Part shown: piece by piece, positions 54,321 through 62,934 of the stretch
How positions within the stretch are numbered: position 1 is the stretch's first letter
Layout: every line of letters begins with the position of its first letter
Source of the DNA: DASTQL01 sp035462375
GTDB lineage: Bacteria; Actinomycetota; Actinomycetes; Jiangellales; Jiangellaceae
DNA: 64,000 nucleotides
Assembly: GCA_035462375.1 (NCBI GenBank)
Contig: DATHUJ010000057.1
Coordinates: 9,199-73,198, forward strand
Direction: 5' to 3'
The notes under the pieces: generated by a model
The model's input: the letters and a program-made list of their open reading frames with translations, nothing else
Told to the model about the DNA's origin: nothing
Database searches by the model: none
Translations under genes and position numbers: made by a program

Positions 54321-55454
54321 TCACCGCATCATGTCGGCGATGGCGATGCGAGCCGACGAGGGACAGCCCTTGGTGAACCCGTAGAAGGGGCCGAAGTCGC
54401 GCGTGGACGCGTATCCGGTCACGTAGAGCCCGGCCAACGATGTCTCGAACCCCTCGGTCAGGTCGGGGAAGCCGTCGGTCACCGACACCTGGTCCAGGAC
54501 GCCGGCCAGGTAGGGAACCCGAGCGAGATCTGCTCTGTAGCCGGAGGCGAAGACCACGCTGTCGACGGTCAGCACCCCGCCGTTCGACATGGTGAGTGTC
54601 ACGTCCCCGTCGTCCGCCGACGCGTGGACCACCTCGCACCCAGGGTGGCTGCTGACGACGTCGGGAGTGAGGCGCGGAACCAGCCAGGCCTCCAAGGTGA
54701 GACGTCCGACCTCCCAGAACCGGCCGGCGATGCCGGCTTGCTCCTCCGCCGGGAGCCGGCGCCACCAACCCGGCTGGGCCACCGTCTGGTCGACATAGCG
54801 GTCGACGAAAGCCCAGCTGACCTTCGCGAATCGCGGAGTGCTGTGCCGGTGCACGACGTCGACACGCTCGGCGCCGTGGTCGCACAGCAGCGCAGCCCAT
54901 TCGTAGGCGCTCTGGCGTCCACCGATGATCGCGATCCGGGCACCGGCGAAGTGGTCGAACGCGACGAGTTCACTGGTGTGCGCCCGCCGGCCGGTCGGGA
55001 CGTCGGCATGCCACGCGGGCAGGCTGACGAAGTGACGGATACCCGGTGCGGCGAGCACCCTGTCAGCGATGATCGTCGAGCCGTCGTCCATCGTCGCCAC
55101 GAAGACCCTGCCCGGCGCGGCGAGGGCGGTCACCAGGCGTTCGTCGACGTCCAGCGACTTGCGCTCGCGGAACCACTCCGCGTGGTCGAGGAAGACTCCG
55201 ATCGGGATCGGGTCGAAGTCCTCCGGTCGCATCCCCCGCTCCTCGAAGTACGCCGCGAAGGTGTACTCACCGCTCCCGTCGAGGTGCCAGTCCGGGCCCG
55301 ACCGCAGGTACATCTCGGCCGGCATCTGGTCCCGCCAGAAGGCCATCGGGCGGCCGACGACGTGCGCGTCGATGCCGTTGTCCCGGGCGAAGGCGGCGGC
55401 GGAGTAGCCATAGGGCCCTGCACCGATGACCAGGAGATCCGTCCGTGCCGGCAT
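54321..55454 (-). CDS. FAD/NAD(P)-dependent oxidoreductase, FMO-like
   Basis: 377 aa. FAD-binding GxGxxG in LLVIGAGPYGYSAAAFA at the N-terminus, an NAD(P)-site IAIIGGRQSAYEWAALL in the middle, and FASGYRADLARVPYL near residue 295, the ATGY-type motif of class B flavoprotein monooxygenases and lysine/ornithine hydroxylase relatives. ATG 55454 follows GGGAGGCGCC. Substrate unknown; no biosynthesis genes lie nearby to guide it. Confidence 0.87.
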   Translation of the reverse strand: MPARTDLLVIGAGPYGYSAAAFARDNGIDAHVVGRPMAFWRDQMPAEMYLRSGPDWHLDGSGEYTFAAYFEERGMRPEDFDPIPIGVFLDHAEWFRERKSLDVDERLVTALAAPGRVFVATMDDGSTIIADRVLAAPGIRHFVSLPAWHADVPTGRRAHTSELVAFDHFAGARIAIIGGRQSAYEWAALLCDHGAERVDVVHRHSTPRFAKVSWAFVDRYVDQTVAQPGWWRRLPAEEQAGIAGRFWEVGRLTLEAWLVPRLTPDVVSSHPGCEVVHASADDGDVTLTMSNGGVLTVDSVVFASGYRADLARVPYLAGVLDQVSVTDGFPDLTEGFETSLAGLYVTGYASTRDFGPFYGFTKGCPSSARIAIADMMR

Positions 55455-55800
55455 GGCGCCTCCCGAAGGCGAGGGAGCGGATCGGTGACGGCCAACGGCG
55501 TCGTGCCCGTCGCTACCCGCCCGTCCAGCGTGGCAGGTGCGCTGCAAAGATCGCCAGCGTTCAAGGTGCCCGAGACGTGGAGCGCCCCGCACGTCGTGAG
55601 CGGCATGGACGACAGGGCGACCACACCGACCGCACCGACCGCGACCGATCCGCTGATGAGGAAGCTGTTCCACAGCGGCCCACGTATGCGCTGGGGCCGG
55701 CAGTCCGATGAACCCGAACGCATCGACGCCACGGTCCAGCGTCGCGGGTCGGCGGCATCAGGCAACGACTCCGTCAGGCCACCGGATCCGACGGACCACG
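55455..55800. other. gap without a supported gene
   Basis: 346 bp upstream of the oxidoreductase gene. Frames here have poor codon character and no family match; it probably holds that gene's promoter and decayed DNA leading into the NTF2-like remnant. Confidence 0.5.
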
Positions 55801-55968
55801 GCCCGGGAGGACTTCGTGGTCGTCGCGCTCTCATCAGCTACGACGGTGAGCCCTGGCAGTACGGTGTAGAGCTGGTCGAGCTTCGGGACCGCAAGATGGC
55901 ACGCGATCGGATCTACGTCACCGAGGGTTGGGAGGCGCCCGAGTGGCGGGCTCCGTGGCGGTCCGACA
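55801..55968 (+). pseudogene. NTF2/SnoaL-like gene remnant
   Basis: From 55833 one frame reads ISYDGEPWQYGVELVELRD and IYVTEGWEAPEWRAPWR, the C-terminal half of a common actinobacterial NTF2-like protein. Just upstream the matching strand AREDFVVVAL is in another frame; the duplicated TC in CTCTC at 55828–55832 explains the shift. No start, no N-terminal half and no stop directly after the conserved end are present. It is a decayed fragment, not a working gene. Confidence 0.6.
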
Positions 55969-56034
55969 CACCCGCAGACCCGCCGGAGTCGGTGTCCCGA
56001 GAGCCGGTCTCGCTCGTGGCGCGAGTCTGCTGTA

Positions 56035-57000
56035 GTGCGTCTTGTGGACGGTACAGAGATCGCCCGGCGGTTCGGGCTCGGCGCCCGGGCAAGGCTGTCC
56101 GACGGACCTGTTGCGCGAGGCAAGCAGGGTCTGGTCTGGCGGCTGGACACGGCGGACGGGCGCTGGGCGGTGAAGGTGCCGCTGTCCTGGTCCAGCGAGG
56201 ACGCCGTGCGTCCGACGACCGAGTTCCAGGAAGCAGCGAGGGCTTCCGGCGTCCCCGCGCCGGAGGTAAGGCGTACCACGACAGGTCGGGTGCTCGCCGA
56301 TGTGGGCGGGATGCGGCTGCGCGTCTACGAGTGGGTGGACCTGCTCCCGCCAGACCCCGGTCTGGACCCGGATGTCGTCGGTGCCGTGGTGGCTGCCGTG
56401 CACCAGGTGCCGGTGGCGGATGTCGGCCCGGTGGACCCGTGGTTCCAGGAGCCGGTGGGGGCCGGCCGCTGGGACGAGCTCGTGTCCCTCCTGACGCGGG
56501 CCGGTGCACCCTTTGCGGATCGGCTGGCCGCGCTACGCGACGAGCTCGTCGCCCTCGAGTCTTGGATCGAGCCGCCGGAGGTCCTGTGCGCTTGTCACCG
56601 CGACCTCTGGGCCGACAACCTACTGCCGACTGCTGCGGGCGGTGTCTGCGTCGTCGACTGGGACAACAGCGGACTGGCCGACCCGAGCCAGGAGCTGGGA
56701 TACGTCCTGTTCGAGTTCGCGCGTTCCGACGTCGGTCGGGCCCGGACGCTGTGCGATGCCTACCGCGACGGCGGCGGCCCGGGATACGTGCAACGCCGTG
56801 GGCACTTCTCCATGCTCATTGCCCAGCTCGGACACATCACCGAGATCGCGGCCATGGACTGGCTGGTACCCAATCGTCGGTCGCCGGATCGAGCGGAGTC
56901 TTCGGCGTGGATCAGCGAGGTCTTCGATGACCCGCATACCCGTGCACGCCTCGACGACCTCCTGGCAGCGGTAGTTGCCCCGTCTCCTCCCGGGCGGTGA
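56035..57000 (+). CDS. aminoglycoside phosphotransferase-family kinase
   Basis: 321 aa of the APH fold. Nucleotide-binding Lys in WAVKVPLSW, the DE-type acid in TTEFQEAAR, catalytic loop CHRDLWADNLL at about 188–198, and metal site VVDWDNSGLADPS. Such genes phosphorylate varied alcohols; few outside the classical subgroup confer drug resistance, so no resistance is claimed. GTG 56035 lacks a clear ribosome binding site and begins within the non-coding tail after the NTF2 remnant. Confidence 0.85.
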   Translation: MRLVDGTEIARRFGLGARARLSDGPVARGKQGLVWRLDTADGRWAVKVPLSWSSEDAVRPTTEFQEAARASGVPAPEVRRTTTGRVLADVGGMRLRVYEWVDLLPPDPGLDPDVVGAVVAAVHQVPVADVGPVDPWFQEPVGAGRWDELVSLLTRAGAPFADRLAALRDELVALESWIEPPEVLCACHRDLWADNLLPTAAGGVCVVDWDNSGLADPSQELGYVLFEFARSDVGRARTLCDAYRDGGGPGYVQRRGHFSMLIAQLGHITEIAAMDWLVPNRRSPDRAESSAWISEVFDDPHTRARLDDLLAAVVAPSPPGR

Positions 57001-57157
57001 CCACCACGCCCTGCCTCGGCTGCGACGACGATGACGACATCGTCGCCGGCACGGGCGACCATGCGGACCACCGAAGTCAGGCCTGCCCAACGCGCCGTGG
57101 ACGGGTGCAAGCGGGCGCATCGCTTACTGGTCGTGCACAGGGGCCTGTTGCCTTCGT

Positions 57158-57173
57158 TCGAACGTGTGTACGA
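57158..57173. promoter_or_regulatory. LexA (SOS) box
   Basis: TCGAACGTGTGTACGA differs at one base from the actinobacterial LexA palindrome TCGAAC-N4-GTTCGA. It ends seven bases before the ATG of the DUF222 gene, as in 13E12-repeat genes of mycobacteria, which are under SOS control. Confidence 0.75.
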
Positions 57174-57180
57174 TGGTGGG

Positions 57181-57771
57181 ATGGATGTGGTTGCCGCCCC
57201 CTCGGGCCCGGATGTCGCCGGCGTCGGGGATCCGGTGGCGGGTGCGGTGGCCGCGGCGGCCGGCGGGCTGGGTGCGGCCCGCCCCGAGTCGGTGGACGCG
57301 GATGCCGCGATGGGGGTGGTGTTGGCGGCGCGGTGGGCGCAGGCGGCGGCGGTGGCGGTGGAGGCCGACGCGTTGGCCCGGTTGGAGGCGTGCTACCCGG
57401 AGGGTGGGCTGCGTGGGCGGGATCCCGAGCAGGCCGCGGTGGTGTTCGAGGTGATGGCCGCGCTGGGCTGTTCGCAGCGGTCGGCGGCCAACCGGTTGGC
57501 CTTCGCCGCCCGGTTGGGCGGGCTGCCGGCCCTGGGGGAGGCGGCCCGGGCCGGGGAGGTGGATCTGCCGCTGCTGCACCTGGTGCTGGACAAGGTGAGC
57601 GGGCTCGACCCGGCCGACCGGGTGGAGGCGGTGGACCGGCTGCTGGAGGCGCAGCGGCGCCGCCGAGCCGGCCGGCCGCACACCACCGGACCACCCGGCC
57701 GCGCCCACCCCGACCACGACACCCACCCGCAATCCCGCCGGCTGACACGGTCGGACGACCGACACCTGTGA
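57181..57771 (+). pseudogene. truncated DUF222/13E12-type HNH endonuclease gene
   Basis: 196 aa open frame holding only the DUF222 N-terminal region: ARWAQAAAVAVEADALARLE, CSQRSAANRLAFAARL, LHLVLDKVSGLDPADRVEAV. Family proteins are about 400–500 aa and end with an HNH nuclease domain, absent here; after about residue 160 the frame becomes Pro/Arg/His-rich and stops. Very G-rich codon use differs from neighbours. The SOS box remains. Either a deletion remnant or a stand-alone fragment without nuclease activity. Confidence 0.8.
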
Positions 57772-57869
57772 GCGACCTCGTCTCCGGCTGGCGGGCCGGA
57801 GGCGAGGCGTCGCCCCGCCGCGGGTCAGGAGGCCGTCCTCGCCGACTCTGTCGGCATCGCCCTTGTTCG

Positions 57870-57944
57870 CACTTCACGGTCGAGCAAGGCAGGGTCGTCA
57901 AGATTGAGCTGAGCGCTGGCCCCGAGCAGCTGGCCGCCTCGACC
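57870..57944 (+). pseudogene. tiny possible remnant of a SnoaL-type domain
   Basis: One frame reads HFTVEQGRVVKIELSAGPEQL, like the end of the SnoaL-type C-terminal domain of SigJ-like sigma factors (FTV-x-GRIV-x-IEL-x-DPE-x-L). Only about 25 residues, without start or stop context. The rest of 57772–57981 shows nothing. Confidence 0.25.
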
Positions 57945-57981
57945 TGGCCGTTCCCGACCGCTCACCCGGGTACCGCCCCCC

Positions 57982-58626
57982 TCACAGCGGGCCGCGACCG
58001 AGCCCCGCGTCACGTGCCCGGGCGACCGCGGCGCTGCGGTCGGCGACGTGCAGCTTGGTGAAGACGTTGGAGACGTGGTTGCGCACGGTCTTCTCGGAGA
58101 GCACCAGGCGCGCTGCGATGGCAGGGTTGGTCAGGCCGCGGGCCACCAGGTCGAGGATCTCGCGCTCGCGTTCCGTCAGCTCGGGGAAGGGCGCCGGCAC
58201 CCGGTCCCGCCCCGCGGCAAACCAGGCCAGCACCCGGGAGGCGATCTCGGAGCTGAAGACGATCTCACCGCTGGCGACGGTCTCGAGCGCCCGGGCGATC
58301 TCCTTCCGGTCCGCGCCCTTGAGCAGGTAGCCCCGGGCTCCCGCCCGCATGGCCGCGAACACGGAGTCGTCGCCCTCGAGCATCGTGAGGACCAGAACCG
58401 CCGTGGCGGGACGCCGGGCCACGATCTCCCGGGTCGCGTCGATGCCGTTGACCTCCGGCAGCTTGAGGTCCATGACCACGACGTCGGGCGCCAGCGTGGC
58501 GGCCAGCTCGACGGCCTCGCGGCCGTCACCGGCCTCCCCGACCACCTCGACGTCCGGGATGGTCGCGAGCGCCGTGACGAGCCCCTCGCGGTAGAGCGGG
58601 TGGTCGTCGACCGCGAGGACTCTCAC
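57982..58626 (-). CDS. NarL/FixJ-family response regulator
   Basis: 214 aa. Receiver domain with AVDDHPLYREGLV, phosphorylation Asp in VVMDLKLPEVNG, and Lys in YLLKGADRKE; LuxR-type helix-turn-helix LTEREREILDLVARGLTNPA with SEKTVRNHVSNVFTKL near the end. GTG 58626 overlaps the kinase gene stop by four bases. Partner of the kinase encoded upstream; GGGAC dyads ahead of the kinase gene are candidate targets. Confidence 0.95.
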   Translation of the reverse strand: MRVLAVDDHPLYREGLVTALATIPDVEVVGEAGDGREAVELAATLAPDVVVMDLKLPEVNGIDATREIVARRPATAVLVLTMLEGDDSVFAAMRAGARGYLLKGADRKEIARALETVASGEIVFSSEIASRVLAWFAAGRDRVPAPFPELTEREREILDLVARGLTNPAIAARLVLSEKTVRNHVSNVFTKLHVADRSAAVARARDAGLGRGPL

Positions 58627-60671
58627 GTCGCCACCCCGCCCGTGGGCAGGCACACCGCCACGACGGTCCCCCGTCGTGCGGGCCCCGACGTGATCGTGCA
58701 GGTGCCGCCGAGCTCACTCGCCCGGGCGCGCATGGACTCCAGCCCGACGCCGCGGCGCTCCGGCTGTTCGAAGCCGTGCCCGTCGTCCTCGACCCGGAGC
58801 AGCAGGGCGTCGGGCCGCCGCTCGAGTCGGACGAGCACACGCGAAGCCCCGGAGTGGCGGGCCGCGTTGGTCAGGGCCTCGGCCGTGATCCGGTACGCGG
58901 CCACCTCGACGGCCGCCGGCAGGTCGCCCAGCGGGTCCGTGCCCAGGTCGACCGTCGTGGTCCCGGACGCGAACCTGGCGACCAGCTCGCGCAGCGCCCC
59001 CTCCAGGCCCAGGTCGTCGAGCGCCGGCGGCCGCAGTCCCGTCACGACCTCCCGCACGTCACCCACGACGTCCTTGAGCCGGGGGAGGGCCCGGTCGAGG
59101 ACCCCGGCCGCCCGCCCGGGGTCGTCGCCGACCAGGTCGCGGGCCGTCTCGACCTGGAGGGCAAGGGCGGCCAGCGAGGGGCCGAGGCCGTCGTGCAGGT
59201 CGCGGTAGAGCCGGCGCCGCTCCTCCTCACGCGCGCTCACCAAGGCCTCGCGGGACCGGTGCAGGTCGCGGGTGAGCAGCACGGTGTGGGCCGCGACGGC
59301 GGCCTGGCCGGCCAGGTCGCCCAGGGCCCTGCTCTCTCGACGGCCGAGCCCGCGGACGCCGATTCCTACCACCAGGCGCCCCACGTCGTGATCCCCGTAC
59401 GTGAGGGGCATGGCCTCCAGCCGGGACGTCGCCGTCCCGTGCTCCACCAGGCTGCCGTCGGCGAGCTCCAGCGCCGCGTACGGGAGTCGGAGCGACCCCG
59501 CGACGGCGGCGGCGACGTCGGGGAGCAGCCGCTCGGTGACCGCGGACTCGTCCTGGGTCGCCTCGAGCCGCGCACCCAGACGGGACAGGACGGCGTACGG
59601 GTCCTCGCGCTCCCCGTAGACGAGGCGGTTGACCAGGGTGCGCAACCGCCGCAGCAGGGGCTCGACCAGGACCGCCACCAGTGCGGTCCCCACGATCGGC
59701 GCTCCGGTCGTCCGGCCGAGCAGCCCGCCCATGACGGTCACGGTGGCCACGAAGACGGCGAGCACCGCCACCGTGAGCAGGCCGTAGACCAGCGACCTGC
59801 TGATGACCCGGTCGACGTCCCACATGCCGTGCCGCTCGGCGGCCACCAGGCAGGCCAGGGGCAGCGGGACCATGGCCAGGGCCGTGACGTACGGACCGAG
59901 GGCGAAGCCGGCCGCGAAGAGCAGGAGGGCCAGGGCCAGTCCGTACAGGATCCACTTGAGCTGGTCGCGCAGGACGCCCCGGGAAGCCCGCCACCGCGTG
60001 ATCAGGGCGGCCACGCCGGCCAGCACCGCGCCGACCGCCAAGAGGTTGACGGGCACCTGGACAGCAGGCTGCGCGACCGCGGGGACCGCCACCGGGTTCG
60101 TGGCCCCCGCGGCGGCGAGGTCGGGCGCCCAGGCCTCGTACGGGGCGAGTGACCACCACAGCGACTGCGTGACCACCGCGGTCGAGGCCAGGAGCAGGGC
60201 CGGTCGCCAGGCGGGCGAGGGCAGCCTCCCGTCCGGGAGGAGCATCGGGAGCACCGCGGCGACGACGACGAGTGAGGCCGACCAGCCCCACGTCGACGCC
60301 CACAGCGCCAGGCCCCCGGTACCGCCCACCTCTCCGGCAACCAGGGTGCGCACCCCGTACTCGATCGCGACGAAGGTGAGGGCCTGGACGACACCGACGC
60401 CGAGCAGGATCCACCCGACCACCAGCCGGGGCCGCTGGGCCGCCAGCCATGCACCCGTTCCGCCGAAGGAGACGGCAGCCGTCGCCTGCATCAGCCACCA
60501 GGTGGTGACGCCGCGGGTGAGGGGCTGGTCGCCGGTCGCGGCGTGCAGGAAGACCCCGGCGACGACGCCCCCCGGCACGAGCAGCGCCAGGGCCCCGGCC
60601 GCCGCCCGCGCGGCGCCCGGGTGTGCGCCCGCGACACGGGCCTCTGCCGAGGCGGTGCTCACGACTCTCAT
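58623..60671 (-). CDS. sensor histidine kinase, HisKA_3 type
   Basis: 682 aa. About eight to ten N-terminal membrane helices (residues 20–360), a GAF-like segment (about 390–490), a short coiled link, then dimerisation/phosphoacceptor YRDLHDGLGPSLAALALQVE and HATPase with ALTNAARHSGASRV and VEDDGHGFEQPERRGVGL. The large multi-helix sensor with VDRVISRSLVYGLLTV is common in actinobacterial NarL-type kinases. ATG 60671; GTG 60662 is an alternative start. Diverges from a membrane protein gene. Confidence 0.92.
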   Translation of the reverse strand: MRVVSTASAEARVAGAHPGAARAAAGALALLVPGGVVAGVFLHAATGDQPLTRGVTTWWLMQATAAVSFGGTGAWLAAQRPRLVVGWILLGVGVVQALTFVAIEYGVRTLVAGEVGGTGGLALWASTWGWSASLVVVAAVLPMLLPDGRLPSPAWRPALLLASTAVVTQSLWWSLAPYEAWAPDLAAAGATNPVAVPAVAQPAVQVPVNLLAVGAVLAGVAALITRWRASRGVLRDQLKWILYGLALALLLFAAGFALGPYVTALAMVPLPLACLVAAERHGMWDVDRVISRSLVYGLLTVAVLAVFVATVTVMGGLLGRTTGAPIVGTALVAVLVEPLLRRLRTLVNRLVYGEREDPYAVLSRLGARLEATQDESAVTERLLPDVAAAVAGSLRLPYAALELADGSLVEHGTATSRLEAMPLTYGDHDVGRLVVGIGVRGLGRRESRALGDLAGQAAVAAHTVLLTRDLHRSREALVSAREEERRRLYRDLHDGLGPSLAALALQVETARDLVGDDPGRAAGVLDRALPRLKDVVGDVREVVTGLRPPALDDLGLEGALRELVARFASGTTTVDLGTDPLGDLPAAVEVAAYRITAEALTNAARHSGASRVLVRLERRPDALLLRVEDDGHGFEQPERRGVGLESMRARASELGGTCTITSGPARRGTVVAVCLPTGGVAT

Positions 60672-60698
60672 GGTCGCGGAGCGAGGCGCCCACGTCAC

Positions 60699-60773
60699 GG
60701 GACACCGTGTCCCGACCTGCCGGGACCGCCGGTCACGTCCCGGGTCGGGACGCCGGGCTCGCGCGGGCGGGAC
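60699..60773. promoter_or_regulatory. GGGAC/GTCCC dyad cluster
   Basis: A perfect 15 bp palindrome GGGACACCGTGTCCC (60699–60713), then GGGAC (60722–60726) with GTCCC (60737–60741), and further GGGAC half-sites at 60747–60751 and 60769–60773. All lie in the 156 bp divergent gap between the kinase gene and a membrane protein gene, a natural place for the NarL-type regulator to bind. Confidence 0.55.
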
Positions 60774-60827
60774 GCCGGCGGCCGATCCTTGCCTTCGTCG
60801 ACCCACCCATCCCCGAAGGAGCATCCG

Positions 60828-61460
60828 ATGTCGGTGCCCACCCGCTCGCCCTTCCTCCGGCGCACGGTCCGCCGCGGCGTCGTCGCCGCCTCGGTGTCAG
60901 CCGCGGGCTTCCTGGCCCTCTCGGCCGAGACCCTCGCCGTCGGCGGCGTCCACGAGTACCGCGACTTCTTCTGGAACCTGCCAGGCGCGGCGACCCTGGT
61001 CGCCTTCTCGGCCGTCCACGCCGTCCAGCGTGACCGCAGCGGTCGCTTCGAGAAGGCCGCCTACTGGACCGTCCAGGTCGGCCTCGCGGCCGCCCTCGTC
61101 GGCAACAACGCCCGCGCCCTCGACGTCGACGCCCTGGCGTGGCTGGGCTTTCCGGTCGGTGCGCTGCTGTGGATGGGGGGACTGATCGCCTTCGGCGTCG
61201 CGACCATGCGGGCGCGCGTGCTCCCGTCGTCCGCCGGTCTCGGTCTGGTTCTGCTTGAGCCCGCCTCGATCCTCACCGGCCTCGCCTTCGCCCCCCTCGT
61301 CGGACTGTCGGACCACGGTGCCTACTCCGGTGCCCTCCCCAAGGCGGTCGCACTGTTCCTCGTCGCCCGGGGACTCCGGTCGCTCGTGTCCTCCACCCGG
61401 CCCGGGGGCCGGGCCGCCGCGCCGGCCGGCTCGCCGACGGTCATGTCCGCGGCCAGGTGA
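60828..61460 (+). CDS. multi-pass membrane protein, unknown function
   Basis: 210 aa with about six hydrophobic helices after a basic N-terminus (RSPFLRRTVRRG): SVSAAGFLALSAETLAV, ATLVAFSAVHAVQ, LAAALVGNNARAL, GALLWMGGLIAFGVATM, LGLVLLEPASILTGLAF and SGALPKAVALFLVARGL. GAAGGAGCATCCG precedes the ATG. No family recognised. It shares a divergent promoter with the histidine kinase and overlaps the 3' end of capA by 20 bp. Confidence 0.8.
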   Translation: MSVPTRSPFLRRTVRRGVVAASVSAAGFLALSAETLAVGGVHEYRDFFWNLPGAATLVAFSAVHAVQRDRSGRFEKAAYWTVQVGLAAALVGNNARALDVDALAWLGFPVGALLWMGGLIAFGVATMRARVLPSSAGLGLVLLEPASILTGLAFAPLVGLSDHGAYSGALPKAVALFLVARGLRSLVSSTRPGGRAAAPAGSPTVMSAAR

Positions 61461-62415
61461 CGACGAGCCGCCCGGCCTCGATCCCGACCTCGGTCCCGAG
61501 CTCTGCGCAGGCGCTGCGGAAGCGCCGGCGTGCCCACGCCGCGTCCGCAGCGTCCGCGAGCCGGGTCCGGCAGAAGTCGAGGGTCAGTGGCAGGGCCTCC
61601 AGCCGGACGGGTCCGTCCCGGTCGACGTCCAGTAGGAAGAACAGCCCGATGTCGTTGCGCAGCACCGCGTCCACGGCGTAGTCGTCGACGAAATCGCCCA
61701 GGTCGAAGAGCACTCCCTGCGCGACTCCGTGGAAGACGTGGGCCGAGTGGCCCGCGACGACCCCCGCACCGGCGTCGCGCAGCGCGTCGGCCGCGCGGCG
61801 TACGTAGGGCAGGGGTGCGCGGTTCATGTTCGGTCCCCAGTGCGGGGTGACCAGCACGAGGTCGACGTCGACGCGCAGGTCGCGCACGGTCCCGGCCAGC
61901 CAGTCCGGCACCCCGTCGCGGCGGAGGTCGGCGTGGGCCACGCCCGGGTGGTCGTCCGCGGCGGCGAAGTCCTCCGGGTGGTCGGTCACCCCCACGACCC
62001 CGATCCGGAGGCCACCGACCTCCAGCACCGCCGGGTGCCTCGCCGACCGCAGGTCCGGGCCCGCTCCCACGACGGCGATCCCCGCCGACCCGAGGTGATC
62101 GACCGTGTCCAGGAGGGCGACCGGCCCGTAGTCCAGCGCGTGGTTGTTGGCGAGCGTCACGCAGCGCACGCCGAGCTCGACGAGCGGGTCGACGGCGCGC
62201 GGTGGCGCGCGAAAGAAGAACGGCTTCCTCGGGTCGGCCCACCTCTCCCCGCGTGAGGAGACGGCGCACTCCAGGTTGAGGAGGACGGCATCGGCCTCGA
62301 GGGCTGCCTCGCGCAGGTCGGAGGAGAACAGCTCCCAGTCAGGGTCGCGCTCGAGCTGCCCCGCGACGCCCCGGCCGAGCATCGTGTCGCCCGCCAGCCC
62401 CAGTCGCACCACCAC
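61441..62415 (-). CDS. CapA-family protein (PGA_cap metallophosphatase-like)
   Basis: 324 aa. Opens VRLGLAGDTMLGRGVAGQLE; VLLNLECAVSSRG, LANNHALDYGPVALLDTVD, PHWGPNMNR and GVVAGHSAHVFHG are the CapA motifs, with metal-ligand-like Asp, Asn and His. The family relates to poly-gamma-glutamate capsule synthesis but stand-alone actinobacterial members are not proven capsule genes, and capB/capC are absent here. No signal peptide, so it is probably cytoplasmic. GTG 62415 with AGAGGG ahead. Confidence 0.88.
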   Translation of the reverse strand: MVVRLGLAGDTMLGRGVAGQLERDPDWELFSSDLREAALEADAVLLNLECAVSSRGERWADPRKPFFFRAPPRAVDPLVELGVRCVTLANNHALDYGPVALLDTVDHLGSAGIAVVGAGPDLRSARHPAVLEVGGLRIGVVGVTDHPEDFAAADDHPGVAHADLRRDGVPDWLAGTVRDLRVDVDLVLVTPHWGPNMNRAPLPYVRRAADALRDAGAGVVAGHSAHVFHGVAQGVLFDLGDFVDDYAVDAVLRNDIGLFFLLDVDRDGPVRLEALPLTLDFCRTRLADAADAAWARRRFRSACAELGTEVGIEAGRLVVTWPRT

Positions 62416-62443
62416 GAGCCCTCTCGCTCCCGGCCGGTCCGGG

Positions 62444-62863
62444 TCAGACCAGTACGTCGAGCACGTCCCGGACCGAGATCATGCCGATGGCCCGGTCCCC
62501 CTCCCGTACGGGCGCGTGCCGGACGCCACCCAGCTCCATGAGCTCCGCCACGGAGCTGATGCTGTCGTCGGGCGCGACCCACAGGATCGGTGCGGTCATG
62601 ACGTCCGCCGCCCAGACCTCGTCGGGGTCGGCCCCGTCGGCCAGGGCGCGCACCACGTCACGCTCGGACAGGATCCCGGCCGCGGCACCGGCTCGCACGA
62701 CGAGGACGGCCCCGACCCCGGCGTCGGACATCCGCTCGGCGACGTGGCGGAGCGAACTCTGCCCGTCGACCTCGATGACGGGGCGGACCATGATCGACCT
62801 GGCGGGGTCGTCGGGCGCGGGCGTCACCTCGCGGCCGCTGCTGCTGTCGGAGTTCTCGGTCAT
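62444..62863 (-). CDS. CBS-domain pair protein
   Basis: 139 aa. Two CBS repeats: IMVRPVIEVDGQSSLRHVAE with GAVLVVRAGAAAGILSERD, then VMTAPILWVAPDDSISSVAE with HAPVREGDRAIGMISVRD. Stand-alone pairs bind adenine nucleotides and act as energy or redox sensors; Hrp1 of M. tuberculosis is an example. The N-terminal 22 residues are polar. ATG 62863 with GGAGAG upstream. Lies between capA and a membrane protein gene on the same strand. Confidence 0.92.
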   Translation of the reverse strand: MTENSDSSSGREVTPAPDDPARSIMVRPVIEVDGQSSLRHVAERMSDAGVGAVLVVRAGAAAGILSERDVVRALADGADPDEVWAADVMTAPILWVAPDDSISSVAELMELGGVRHAPVREGDRAIGMISVRDVLDVLV

Positions 62864-62934
62864 ACCGCCACTCTCCGTCGGAGGCCGCGGCGATGCCAGG
62901 TGGCGAAGGTCCCGTTCACCGCGCCCCCTACCGC

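Noticed and set aside
56035..57000. Aminoglycoside resistance gene
   Set aside because: The kinase fold is clear but it is not close to known resistance enzymes by eye, and no mobile or resistance context is present.
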